Shown here in pieces: positions 8,087-15,502 of a stretch of 27,234 nucleotides of DNA. Under the pieces are notes generated by a model that did not search any database, had not been told where the DNA came from, and saw only the letters and a list, made by a program, of their open reading frames with translations. Source of the stretch: RHKX01 sp964497825 (GTDB lineage: Bacteria; Actinomycetota; Thermoleophilia; Solirubrobacterales; 70-9); NCBI GenBank assembly GCA_964497825.1, contig CAZCFA010000037.1, positions 1 through 27,234 on the forward strand. The letters are read 5' to 3'. Both the position numbers and the translations under genes were made by a program. Numbering within the stretch: position 1 is the stretch's first letter; every line of letters begins with the position of its first letter.

Positions 8087-8908
8087 TCAGCCGACGTCGG
8101 CGGCGTCGGGCAGCTCCTGCTCGAGCTCGAGCACCGGCGCGAACAGGTCGCCGTGCTCGTCGATCCGGGCGAGCACCTCGCTCGCCTCGAACCGCAGCAG
8201 GTCCGGATCGCCCGCCTCGAGCGCCTCGCTCACCTCCTCCCAGCGCAGCGGCGTCGAGACGGTCGGCGCCTCGCGGGCCCGCAGCGAATAGGCGGCGACG
8301 GTCGTCTTCGAGCGGCTGTTCTGGCTCCAGTCGATGAACACCCGGCCGGCGCGCAGGCGCTTCGTCATCCGCGCGACGATGAGGTCGGGCTCGGCCGCCT
8401 CCAGCGCCGTGGCGACGGCGCGCGCGTACGGCTTCGTCGTCGCGTAAGTGAGCTCGCCGTTGAGCGGCACGTAGACCTGCATCCCCTTCGAGCCCGAGCT
8501 CTTCGGGAAGCACTGGACGCCGAAGCGCTCGAACAGCTGGCGCAGCAGCAGCGCCACCCGGCAGCACTCGACGATCGTCGCCGGCGCGCCCGGGTCGAGG
8601 TCGAAGGCCAGGACGGTCGGCCGGTCGGCCGCGCCGACCAGCGAAAGCGAGGGGTGCAGCTCGAGCGCCGCGAGCTGGGCGAGCCAGACCAGCGTCGGCA
8701 GCGAGTCGGCTACGCAGTAGTCGATCGTGCCGGAGCGCTGTCCCGAGTCGATCGCAGCGGTCCGCACCCAGCCGGGACGGTGCGCGGGGCAGTTCTTCTC
8801 GAAGAAGTGCTTGCCGCCGACGCCGTCGGGAAAGCGGATCACGGTCAGCGCCCGGTCGCGCAGGTGCGGCAGCAGCACCGGCGCGATCCGCGCGTAGTAG
8901 TCGATCAC
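8087..8908 (-). CDS. LigD-type NHEJ polymerase/primase domain protein (stand-alone)
   Basis: A stand-alone archaeo-eukaryotic-primase-type polymerase like the PolDom of LigD, which fills or extends ends during non-homologous end joining. Numbered from GTG 8908 it has 273 residues. Catalytic metal ligands are D103 and D105 in AFDLDPG and D193 in VFIDWSQN; SGSKGMQVY (138-146) and FFEKN also match the family. There is no ligase or phosphoesterase domain. The start is a puzzle: conserved family sequence (GGRRLSLTNLDKVLYPETGF) is encoded in the same frame upstream, to about 8983, but that stretch has no ATG, GTG or TTG. GTG 8908 would cut it off. The frame abuts the Ku stop at 8986-8988, so the two genes form a unit. 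Confidence 0.85.
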   Translation of the reverse strand: MIDYYARIAPVLLPHLRDRALTVIRFPDGVGGKHFFEKNCPAHRPGWVRTAAIDSGQRSGTIDYCVADSLPTLVWLAQLAALELHPSLSLVGAADRPTVLAFDLDPGAPATIVECCRVALLLRQLFERFGVQCFPKSSGSKGMQVYVPLNGELTYATTKPYARAVATALEAAEPDLIVARMTKRLRAGRVFIDWSQNSRSKTTVAAYSLRAREAPTVSTPLRWEEVSEALEAGDPDLLRFEASEVLARIDEHGDLFAPVLELEQELPDAADVG

Positions 8909-8985
8909 CTCGCCCTTGCTGAACCCGGTCTCCGGGTAGAGGACCTTGTCGAGGTTGGTCAGCGACAGCCGCCGGCCGCCGACCT

Positions 8986-9891
8986 CTACTTCGCGGACTT
9001 GGCCTTCGACTTGCTCTTCGCCTTCGGCTTCGCGGTCGAACGGGATGCGCGCTTCTTCTTCGCCGCCGGCTTCGCCGCGCCGCCGCCGAGCTCCTCGCCC
9101 TTGATCGCCGCCAGCGACTGCTCGAGCGCCGCCATCAGGTCGGGCGCCCGCGTCGGCTGCGGCGCCTCCGACTCGACGTCGACGATCGCCTTGCCCTCGG
9201 CCTTGCGCTCGATCAGCGCCATCAGCTCCTCGCGGTACTCGTCGCGGTAGGAGCCGGGGTCGAAGTCGGTGGCGAGCGAGTCGATCAGCGCCTTCGCCAT
9301 CTCGATCTCCTTCTTGCGCGGCTCGGCCTGGTCCTCGGCCTCGCCGAGCAGCCCCTCGAGGTCGGAGGCGGGCACGACCTCGTCGGCGAACCGCATCGTC
9401 GCCAGCGTCAGCAGATCGCCGTCGCCGGCGGCGCGGATCGCCGCCAGGCTCTCCTTGTTGCGCATCACGAAGCGGGCGATCGCGACCTTGCGCTGCTCGG
9501 CCATCGCCCGGGTCAACAGCGCGTAGGCGCGCTCGGCGCCCTCGGCGGGGCCGACGTAGTAGGGCTGGTTGAAGTAGATCGGGTCGATCTGGTCGAGGTC
9601 GACGAAGTCCTCGATCTCGATCGTCTTCGTCTTCTTCGGGTCGAGCGCGTCGAGCTCGCCGCGGGTCATCACGACGTACTGGTCGGGGCCGATCTCGTAG
9701 CCCTTGACGATCTCCTCGTAGGCGACCTCCTCGCCGTCGCGCTCGGCGACCCGCTTGTGGCGGACCCGGGAGCCGTCCTTCTCGCGCAGCTCGCGGAACC
9801 GGACCGATCGGCTCGAGACCGCCGAGTAGAGGCGCACCGGGACGTTCAGCAGTCCGAAGGAGATCGAGCCTGTCCAGATCGCGCGCGCCAT
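8986..9891 (-). CDS. ku: Non-homologous end joining protein Ku
   Basis: A 301-residue bacterial Ku that would form the homodimeric ring that threads onto double-strand DNA ends and recruits the LigD activities. MARAIWTGSISFGLLNVPVRLYSAV is the family's N-terminus; FVDLDQIDPIYFNQPYYVGP and FVMRNKESLAAI lie in the core beta-barrel. After about residue 260 the chain becomes a lysine/alanine/serine-rich tail (AAKKKRASRSTAKPKAKSKS), a basic extension typical of actinobacterial Ku that aids DNA binding. ATG 9891 is the only sensible start. It precedes the polymerase gene and is divergent from the ABC transporter. Confidence 0.96.
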   Translation of the reverse strand: MARAIWTGSISFGLLNVPVRLYSAVSSRSVRFRELREKDGSRVRHKRVAERDGEEVAYEEIVKGYEIGPDQYVVMTRGELDALDPKKTKTIEIEDFVDLDQIDPIYFNQPYYVGPAEGAERAYALLTRAMAEQRKVAIARFVMRNKESLAAIRAAGDGDLLTLATMRFADEVVPASDLEGLLGEAEDQAEPRKKEIEMAKALIDSLATDFDPGSYRDEYREELMALIERKAEGKAIVDVESEAPQPTRAPDLMAALEQSLAAIKGEELGGGAAKPAAKKKRASRSTAKPKAKSKSKAKSAK

Positions 9892-9916
9892 GGGTCGGTC
9901 CGAGGGGATGTTCGCG

Positions 9917-9922
9917 AGGTTA
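9917..9922 (-). promoter_or_regulatory. -10-like box of ku
   Basis: Minus-strand TAACCT about 25 nt before ATG 9891. This would give a short 5' leader rather than a leaderless mRNA. No clear Shine-Dalgarno tract is seen. Confidence 0.35.
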
Positions 9923-9999
9923 CCCGGGAGTCCTCATCGCCACGCTCCGGCCGGGGTGCGATCTTGCGCGCGAGATCTCATTCGGGTCAGCCGCGGGCT

Positions 10000-10005
10000 G
10001 ATAAT
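10000..10005 (+). promoter_or_regulatory. Extended -10 box of the ABC transporter genes
   Basis: GATAAT inside TGATAAT, 6 nt before GTG 10012. One of the boxes closest to TATAAT in the window. Confidence 0.5.
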
Positions 10006-10011
10006 CCCGCC

Positions 10012-10638
10012 GTGCTGTTCGAGCTCGAAGACGTGCGCCTCGCCCGGGCGGGAAGGACCGTGCTCGACGGGCTGAGCGCCTCGATCCCGGCCGGCGCCTG
10101 CGCCCTGGTCGGTCCCTCGGGCTCGGGGAAGTCGACCGTGCTGCGGCTGCTGAACCGCCTCGCCGACCCCGATTCGGGGATCGTTCGCTACGGCGGCCGC
10201 GACGTCGCCGGCCTCGATCCGCTGCTGCTGCGGCGCGAGGTGGCCCTGGTTCCGCAGCTGCCGGCGCTGCTGCCGGGAACGGTCGCCGCCAACATCGGGT
10301 TCGCCGCCGGGCTCGCCGGGCGGGAGCCGGACGTCGGCGCCGCGCTCGCTCGTGCCGGCCTCGACCGCGGCTACGGCGGCCGCGACGTCGCCACGCTCTC
10401 GGTCGGCGAGCAGCAGCGGGCGATGCTCGCCCGCGCGCTGGTGCAGCGGCCGCGGGTGCTGCTGCTCGACGAGCCGACCTCGGCGCTCGACGGCGCCGCC
10501 CGCGACGCGGTCGAGCGAACGATCGCGCGCCTGGTCGACGAGCACGACGTCTCGATCGTCCTCGTCACCCACGATCGCGAGCAGGCCGCGCGGCTGGCGC
10601 GCGCCGAGCTCGAGATCGAGGCGGGGCGCGTCCGGTGA
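10012..10638 (+). CDS. ABC transporter ATP-binding protein (FetA/YbbL-like)
   Basis: A 208-residue ATPase subunit. Walker A is GPSGSGKST (34-42), the Q-loop lies near VPQLPALLPGT (80-90), the signature is LSVGEQQ (129-135), Walker B is VLLLDEP (149-155) and the switch histidine is H187 in LVTHD. It is short, as FetA-type subunits are. It overlaps the permease gene by four bases (GTGA), so the pair should be translationally coupled. In E. coli the FetA-FetB pair is linked to iron export; the substrate here is inferred from the partner only. The GTG start is set by the box 6 nt upstream and keeps the usual short N-terminus. Confidence 0.9.
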   Translation: MLFELEDVRLARAGRTVLDGLSASIPAGACALVGPSGSGKSTVLRLLNRLADPDSGIVRYGGRDVAGLDPLLLRREVALVPQLPALLPGTVAANIGFAAGLAGREPDVGAALARAGLDRGYGGRDVATLSVGEQQRAMLARALVQRPRVLLLDEPTSALDGAARDAVERTIARLVDEHDVSIVLVTHDREQAARLARAELEIEAGRVR

Positions 10639-11408
10639 GCGGCATCGAGATCAGCCTCGGCCAGGTCGCCGCGGCGCTGATCCTGGTCGCGGTCGCGGTC
10701 GCGATCTCGCGCTGGCGCGGAGCGGGCCTCGAGTCCGAGATCGCGGTCGCGGTGATCCGCTCGTTCATCCAGCTGACCGCGATCGGCTACGTGATCCAGC
10801 TGATCTTCGACGACGGCAGCCTCGTCTGGGTCTTCCTGCTGCTGGCCGTCTCGGTCGGCCTCGGGACGCTGACCGCGCGCACGCGTGCCCGGGCCGTGCC
10901 CGGCGCGACGCTGCCGCTGCTGATCGCGCTCACGATCGCCGCCGCGACGACGCTCGGGCTCGTCGTCGCCCTCGGCATCTTCGATCCGCAGGCGCGCTAC
11001 CTGGTCCCCGTCGGCGGCATGGTGATCGGCAACTCGATGACCGCATCGGCGACGGCGCTGAACCGGCTCGGCGACGAGCTCCGCTCCGGCGCCGCCGAGA
11101 TCGAGGCGACGCTGGCGCTCGGCGCCGACTCCCGGCAGGCGGCGCTCCCGCACCTGCGCCGGTCGCTGCGCTCGGGGACGATCGCCCTGGTCGACTCGAC
11201 GAAGACGACCGGGCTGATCTTCTTCCCCGGGACGATGGTCGGGATGCTGATCGCCGGCGCCGCGCCGGTCGACGCCGTCCGCCTGCAGCTGATCCTGCTC
11301 TGGGTCCTGCTCGGCGCCGCCGCGATCGCGGCGCTGACCGCGACGACGCTGGCCTACCGGAACTTCTTCACGCCCGCGCACCAGCTTCGCGATCCGCCCG
11401 AGCCGTGA
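10635..11408 (+). CDS. ABC transporter permease (FetB/UPF0014 family)
   Basis: A 257-residue membrane protein of the FetB (YbbM, UPF0014) family. Hydrophobic segments run through the chain (for example AALILVAVAVAIS at 12-24). Family-type stretches include AVIRSFIQLTAIGYV, VPVGGMVIGNSMTASATALNRL and LVDSTKTTGLIFFPGTMVGMLIAG. The C-terminus is short and cytoplasmic. The GTG start overlaps the ATPase stop. In E. coli FetAB lowers cellular iron under oxidative stress; whether this pair exports iron is not shown by the sequence. Confidence 0.9.
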   Translation: MSGIEISLGQVAAALILVAVAVAISRWRGAGLESEIAVAVIRSFIQLTAIGYVIQLIFDDGSLVWVFLLLAVSVGLGTLTARTRARAVPGATLPLLIALTIAAATTLGLVVALGIFDPQARYLVPVGGMVIGNSMTASATALNRLGDELRSGAAEIEATLALGADSRQAALPHLRRSLRSGTIALVDSTKTTGLIFFPGTMVGMLIAGAAPVDAVRLQLILLWVLLGAAAIAALTATTLAYRNFFTPAHQLRDPPEP

Positions 11409-11457
11409 TCGGCGCCCCGCAGCGGCGCCGTCGCGCCGAGCGGGCCCGGGCGGCGGG

Positions 11458-11463
11458 TAGATT
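11458..11463 (+). promoter_or_regulatory. -10-like box of trpS
   Basis: TAGATT within GGGTAGATTCCCC, 8 nt before GTG 11472. The flanking bases resemble the rluB promoter. Confidence 0.5.
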
Positions 11464-11471
11464 CCCCGCCC

Positions 11472-12494
11472 GTGAGCGCGACGCAGCGGATCTTCAGCGG
11501 CATCCAGCCGACCGGGCGCAAGCACCTCGGCAACTACATCGGCGCGATCCGCCAGTACGTCGCCGCCCAGGACGCCGCCGCGACCCCCGGCGCGGCGATC
11601 TTCTGCATCGTCGACCTGCACGCGATCACCGTCGACTACGACCCGGCCGAGCTGCGCGAGCGCGTTCACGACACGGTCGCGATCCTGCTCGCCGCCGGGC
11701 TCGACCCCGGGCGTTGCGTGCTGTTCCGCCAGGGCGACGTGCGCGAGCAGAGCGAGCTCTCCTGGCTGCTCAACGCGGTCACCGCCTGGGGCGACCTCAA
11801 CCGCATGCACCAGTGGAAGTCCAAGCGCGAGCAGATCGAGTCGCGGCAGGGCGCCTTCCTCTCGGCCGGGGTCTTCAACTATCCGATCCTGATGGCCGCC
11901 GACGTGCTCGCCTACCGGGCCACCGACGTTCCCGTCGGCGACGACCAGCGCCAGCACGTCGAGCTGATGCGCGAGGTCGCCCGGCGCTTCAACGAGCGCT
12001 TCGGCGACACGCTCGTCGTGCCCGAGGGCCGGATCCCCGCGGTCGGCGCCCGGATCATGGACCTCCAGGACCCGTTCGTGAAGATGTCGACTACCGGCGG
12101 CTCGGAGTCGGGCACCGTCTACGTCCTCGACGACCCCGACGCGATCCGCAAGAAGCTCCGCAGCGCCGTCACCGACTCCGGACGCGAGATCCGCCGCGGC
12201 AGGGGCAAGGAGGGGGTCACCAACCTGATCGACGTCCTCGCCGTCGTCGGCGACCGCAGCCCCGAGTCGATCGAGGCCGAGTTCGAGGGCCGCGGCTACG
12301 GCGAGTTCAAGGCCGCGGTCGGCGATGCCGTCGCCGAGTGCCTGGCGCCGGTGCGCGAGCGCTACGCGGAGCTGCGCGGCGACGCGGCGGCGCTCGAGCG
12401 GGCGCTGGCGCAGGGCGCCGAGGCCGCGCGCGAGATCTGCGCGCCGCTGCTCGCCGACGTCCGCGAGGCGATGGGCGTCGGCGCGCCGAGATAG
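11472..12494 (+). CDS. trpS: Tryptophanyl-tRNA synthetase
   Basis: A 340-residue class I aminoacyl-tRNA synthetase that charges tRNA-Trp. The HIGH-equivalent is HLGN (18-21) in GIQPTGRKHLGNYIG. The KMSKS loop reads KMSTT (204-208), so the second lysine is replaced, a variant I associate with some actinobacterial TrpRS. VPVGDDQRQHVEL and SAVTDSGREI are further family signatures. Length is normal. The GTG start is supported by the TAGATT box. It stands alone between the ABC pair and scpA but close to the aromatic amino acid cluster. Confidence 0.96.
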   Translation: MSATQRIFSGIQPTGRKHLGNYIGAIRQYVAAQDAAATPGAAIFCIVDLHAITVDYDPAELRERVHDTVAILLAAGLDPGRCVLFRQGDVREQSELSWLLNAVTAWGDLNRMHQWKSKREQIESRQGAFLSAGVFNYPILMAADVLAYRATDVPVGDDQRQHVELMREVARRFNERFGDTLVVPEGRIPAVGARIMDLQDPFVKMSTTGGSESGTVYVLDDPDAIRKKLRSAVTDSGREIRRGRGKEGVTNLIDVLAVVGDRSPESIEAEFEGRGYGEFKAAVGDAVAECLAPVRERYAELRGDAAALERALAQGAEAAREICAPLLADVREAMGVGAPR

Positions 12495-12524
12495 GCCGGC
12501 CGCGGCGCCGACCGTCGCGGCTCC

Positions 12525-12530
12525 TACCCT
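12525..12530 (+). promoter_or_regulatory. -10-like box of scpA
   Basis: TACCCT, 8 nt before GTG 12539. Confidence 0.45.
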
Positions 12531-12538
12531 TCCCTTCA

Positions 12539-13279
12539 GTGCGCAGCGCCGACCTCGACCTCGACCTCGACGTCTTCACCGGGCCCTTCGACCTGCTGCT
12601 CGCGATCGTCCTGCGCGAGGAGATCAGCCTGCTCGAGGTCGAGCTCGGCGCCGTCGTCGTCGCCTACGTCGACCGGCTCGAGCAAAGCGGCGAGCTCGAG
12701 CTCGAGGCGGCGACCGAGTTCCTCGTCCTGATCGCGGCGCTGCTCGAGCTGAAGTCGCGGCTGATGCTGCCGGCGCCGGAGGAGGCCGAGCTCGACCTCG
12801 GCCCCGACGAGGCCGCCGACGAGCTGCTGGCGCGGATGCTCGAGTACCGCCGCTACCGCGACGCGGGCGCCGAGCTGAGCCGCCGGTTCGAATCCGAGCG
12901 GCCCTACCTGTACCGCTCGGCGCCGCTGCCCGCCGAGCTGCGCCGGGTCTCGCTCGAGGCGTCGCGCCAGGCCTACGACCCCGACCGGCTCGGGGTCGCG
13001 CTCGGCGACCTGCTCAGCGCGCCGCCGCGGCCCGACACGAGCCACATCCGCCCGACCGTCTCGCTCGACCGCCGCCTGCAGGTGCTGCGGGCGCTGCTCG
13101 GTCGCGGCCGCGTCGACTTCGACGAGGCGTTCGGCGGCGAGGACCGGCTGACCCAGGCGGTGACGATCTTCGCCCTGCTCGAGATGTACAAGAAGGGAGA
13201 GGCGACGTGGACCCAGGAGCGGAACTTCGGGGCGATCGAGATCGCGCCGGCGCCGGCGCGCGGCGAGGTCCCGGCTTGA
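12539..13279 (+). CDS. scpA: Segregation and condensation protein A
   Basis: A 246-residue kleisin subunit of the Smc-ScpAB condensin that organises and segregates the chromosome. The N-terminal motif FTGPFDLLLAIVLREEISLLEVELGAVVVAYVD is the family signature, and TEFLVLIAALLELKSRLMLP follows as expected. The C-terminal winged-helix region (EDRLTQAVTIFALLEMYKKGE) would contact the Smc head. The GTG at 12539 gives a start just before the conserved part and lies 8 nt after TACCCT. It overlaps scpB by four bases (TTGA), the usual gene pair. Confidence 0.93.
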   Translation: MRSADLDLDLDVFTGPFDLLLAIVLREEISLLEVELGAVVVAYVDRLEQSGELELEAATEFLVLIAALLELKSRLMLPAPEEAELDLGPDEAADELLARMLEYRRYRDAGAELSRRFESERPYLYRSAPLPAELRRVSLEASRQAYDPDRLGVALGDLLSAPPRPDTSHIRPTVSLDRRLQVLRALLGRGRVDFDEAFGGEDRLTQAVTIFALLEMYKKGEATWTQERNFGAIEIAPAPARGEVPA

Positions 13280-13866
13280 CCGCGGACGGCTCGGCGGCGG
13301 CGCTGGCGCGGGTCGTCGAGGCGCTGCTGTTCCTGTCCCCCGATCCGGTGCCGGTCGGCGACCTCGTCGAGGCCTGCGAGGCGAGCGAGGTCCAGGTCCG
13401 AAACGCGCTCGACCTGCTCGCCGAGGAGCTGGCGCCGGGCCGCCGCGGGATCGTCCTGCGCGAGCTCGGCGGCGGCTGGGCGCTCGCGACCGACCCGGCG
13501 GCGGAGCTGCCGGCCCGGCGTCTGCTGGCGCGGCCGAAGACGCCGCCGCTGACGCCGGCGCAGGCCGAGACGCTGGCGATCGTCGCCTACCTGCAGCCGG
13601 TCTCGCGGCCGGAGATCGCGCGGATCCGCGGCGTCAGCTCGGAGTCGGCGGTGGCGACGCTGGCCGAGCGCGGCCTGATCGAGGAGTCGGGACGGTCGCG
13701 CTTCGGGGCCGTCATCTACCGCACGACCGAGCTGTTCGAGCGCCTGTTCGGGCTCACCGGCCTCGACGACCTGCCCGATCCGGCGAAGTTCGACCCGACG
13801 CCCGAGGACGCGGCCGAGCTGCGCGAGCGCCTGCTCGAGGCCGGCGAGCAGCGCGCCGCGGGCTGA
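13276..13866 (+). CDS. scpB: Segregation and condensation protein B
   Basis: A 196-residue ScpB, the dimeric winged-helix partner of ScpA in condensin. VVEALLFLSPDPVPVGDLVEA is the typical first winged-helix opening. LTPAQAETLAIVAYLQPVSRPEIARIRGVSSESAVATLAERGLIEESG is the conserved second. The probable start is TTG 13276, which overlaps the scpA stop (TTGA) and gives a normal N-terminus; no ATG or GTG fits better. The chain ends shortly after the second winged helix with a charged tail. Confidence 0.93.
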   Translation: MTADGSAAALARVVEALLFLSPDPVPVGDLVEACEASEVQVRNALDLLAEELAPGRRGIVLRELGGGWALATDPAAELPARRLLARPKTPPLTPAQAETLAIVAYLQPVSRPEIARIRGVSSESAVATLAERGLIEESGRSRFGAVIYRTTELFERLFGLTGLDDLPDPAKFDPTPEDAAELRERLLEAGEQRAAG

Positions 13867-13942
13867 GCGCGCGGTCGGCGCCGGCGCGGCGGCGCTGATC
13901 TCGCTCGCGTGCGCCGCAGCATCCGCACCACCACCCCGCCGG

Positions 13943-13948
13943 TAGCGT
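13943..13948 (+). promoter_or_regulatory. -10-like box of the ACT-domain gene
   Basis: TAGCGT, 7 nt before ATG 13956. The 30 bases upstream resemble those upstream of rluB (see the finding at 13913-14410). Confidence 0.5.
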
Positions 13949-13955
13949 CCCTGCG

Positions 13956-14321
13956 ATGCGCCTCGAGCCGCTCGACGCCGAGCTGGCGATCTGCCGGCTG
14001 GATCCCGGCGCAGCGATCCCGTCCTGGGCCCGCGGCGAGCTCGTCGCGACGGTCAGGACCGGAGCGGAGCTCGCGGTCGTTTGCGAAGCGGACGCCGTCC
14101 CCGCCGAAGCCCGTGCCGACCGCGGCTGGCGGGCGCTGCGGGTCGCCGGCACGCTCGAGCTGACGCTGACCGGGGTGCTGGCGGCGATCCTCGAGCCGCT
14201 GGCGGCGGCGGGGGTTCCGATCTTCGCGGTCTCCAGCTTCGACACCGACTACGTGCTGGTGCCGAGCGCGCAGCTCGGCCGCGCGATCGTGGCACTGCGT
14301 GACGCCGGGCACGAGCTCTGA
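13956..14321 (+). CDS. Stand-alone ACT-domain protein (ACT_7/CASTOR-like)
   Basis: A 121-residue protein built as a small tandem ACT-like fold of the ACT_7 (CASTOR-like) type. The second half (LTGVLAAILEPLAAAGVPIFAVSSFDTDYVLVPSAQLGRAIVALRDAGHEL) shows the strand-helix-strand pattern, and AVSSFDTDYVLV is a recurrent family motif. ACT domains usually bind amino acids. There is no catalytic domain, so it may sense a ligand or act as a partner; its ligand is unknown. It sits alone between scpB and rluB with its own promoter-like box, just ahead of the aromatic amino acid genes, which makes an aromatic ligand worth considering. Confidence 0.82.
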   Translation: MRLEPLDAELAICRLDPGAAIPSWARGELVATVRTGAELAVVCEADAVPAEARADRGWRALRVAGTLELTLTGVLAAILEPLAAAGVPIFAVSSFDTDYVLVPSAQLGRAIVALRDAGHEL

Positions 14322-14391
14322 GCGCCCCGGCGCCCGGGTGGCGCGGATTTGCCTCGTATGAGCCGCAATATCCGCTCCACCGGATCGCGGG

Positions 14392-14397
14392 TAGCTT
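14392..14397 (+). promoter_or_regulatory. -10-like box of rluB
   Basis: TAGCTT within GGGTAGCTTCCCC, 8 nt before ATG 14406. It sets ATG 14406 as the start over an in-frame GTG-type start upstream at 14349. Confidence 0.5.
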
Positions 14398-14405
14398 CCC
14401 CCGCG

Positions 14406-15128
14406 ATGCGGCTCGCCAAGTACCTCGCCCATTGCGGCGTCGCCTCGCGCCGCGGCGCCGAGCGGCTGATCGCCGCCGGCGCCGTCACCGTCGGCGGCGA
14501 GCGCGTCACCGACCCCGCCCGCGACGTCGACGCGCGCAGCGGCGTCACCGTCGACGGCGCCGAGGTGCTGCCCGAGCCGCACGAGGTCTGGGCGCTGAAC
14601 AAGCCGCTGGACGTGACCTCGACGGCGCGCGAGCCCGGCCGCCGCCGCGCCGTCACCGACCTCGTCGACTCCGAGCGGCGGCTCTATCCGGTCGGCCGGC
14701 TCGACGCCGACTCCACCGGCCTGATCCTGCTGACCAACGACGGCGAGCTCGCCAACCGGCTCACCCACCCCCGCTACGAGGTGCCGAAGACCTACCGGGT
14801 GCGGCTGCGCAGCCCGCTCTCCGATCGCGACCGGCGGCGGCTCGCCGAGGGTGTGAAGCTCGACGACGGGCCGACCGCCCCGGCCGAGGTCCGCCACCTC
14901 GACCGAGCCGAGATCGAGATCACGATCCGCGAGGGCCGTAACCGCCAGATCCGGCGGATGCTGCGCAAGGTCGGCAACGAGGTCGTCGCGCTGCGCCGGG
15001 TCCGGTTCGCCTCGCTCGAGCTCGGCGAGCTGCCGGTCGGCGGCTCGCGGCGGCTCAGCCGTTCGGAGGTGCGGCGGCTCTGGAAGGATGGCGGGCCGAT
15101 GCCGCAGCGCGGGAAGGACAGCGGGTGA
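14406..15128 (+). CDS. rluB: 23S rRNA pseudouridine synthase (RluB/RsuA family)
   Basis: A 240-residue RsuA/RluB-family pseudouridine synthase. An S4 RNA-binding domain starts at once (MRLAKYLAHCGVASRRGAERLIAAGAVTVGG). The catalytic aspartate is D100 in GRLDADSTGLILLTNDGELANRLTHP. The C-terminal EGRNRQIRRMLRKVGNEVVALRRVRFASLELG is a strong family signature. Placement after scpAB matches the common actinobacterial order scpA-scpB-rluB-cmk-der. RluB versus another RsuA-family member cannot be fully resolved from sequence. Its stop overlaps the aroH start (GTGA), so rluB, aroH and hisC should be one transcript. Confidence 0.92.
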   Translation: MRLAKYLAHCGVASRRGAERLIAAGAVTVGGERVTDPARDVDARSGVTVDGAEVLPEPHEVWALNKPLDVTSTAREPGRRRAVTDLVDSERRLYPVGRLDADSTGLILLTNDGELANRLTHPRYEVPKTYRVRLRSPLSDRDRRRLAEGVKLDDGPTAPAEVRHLDRAEIEITIREGRNRQIRRMLRKVGNEVVALRRVRFASLELGELPVGGSRRLSRSEVRRLWKDGGPMPQRGKDSG

Positions 15129-15502
15129 GCGCCGGCGAGCGCGTGTTCGCGCTGCGCGGCGCCGTCCAGGCCGAGCGCAACGAGCGCCGGTCGATCCTCG
15201 ACGCGACGGACTCGCTGCTGCGCGAGATGATCGCCCGCAACGCGCTCGAGCCCGAGCGGATGATCTCCTGCCTTCTGACCTGCACCGACGACCTCGACGC
15301 CGAGTTCCCGGCGGTCGCGGCGCGGGCGCTCGGGCTCAGCGACGTGCCGCTGCTCTGCACCCGCGAGATCGACGTGCCGGGGGCGATGCCGCGGGTGATC
15401 AGGGCGATGCTGCACTACTACGCGCCCGCCGGCCACCGGCCCGCGCACACCTATCTCGGCGCCGCCGCGGCGCTGCGCTCCGACCTCGCCTCGGCGCAAT
15501 GA
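15125..15502 (+). CDS. aroH: Chorismate mutase, AroH type
   Basis: A 125-residue monofunctional chorismate mutase of the Bacillus subtilis AroH (trimeric pseudo-alpha/beta barrel) fold. It converts chorismate to prephenate. The N-terminus FALRGAVQAERNERRSIL matches the substrate-binding RGATTVE-type motif; LLTCTDDLDAEFPA and CTREIDVPGAMPRVIRAM align with the B. subtilis enzyme, as does HTYLGAAAALRSDL at the end. GTG 15125 overlaps the rluB stop and the stop overlaps hisC (ATGA). The product prephenate is the substrate of TyrA encoded downstream. Confidence 0.93.
   Translation: MSAGERVFALRGAVQAERNERRSILDATDSLLREMIARNALEPERMISCLLTCTDDLDAEFPAVAARALGLSDVPLLCTREIDVPGAMPRVIRAMLHYYAPAGHRPAHTYLGAAAALRSDLASAQ

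Noticed and set aside
9040..9070. Programmed -1 frameshift in the Ku lysine tail making a Ku-polymerase fusion
   Set aside because: The AAG run is not a good slippery heptamer because the shifted codon would be GAA, and no stimulatory structure stands out. Kept only as one option in the start-codon finding.
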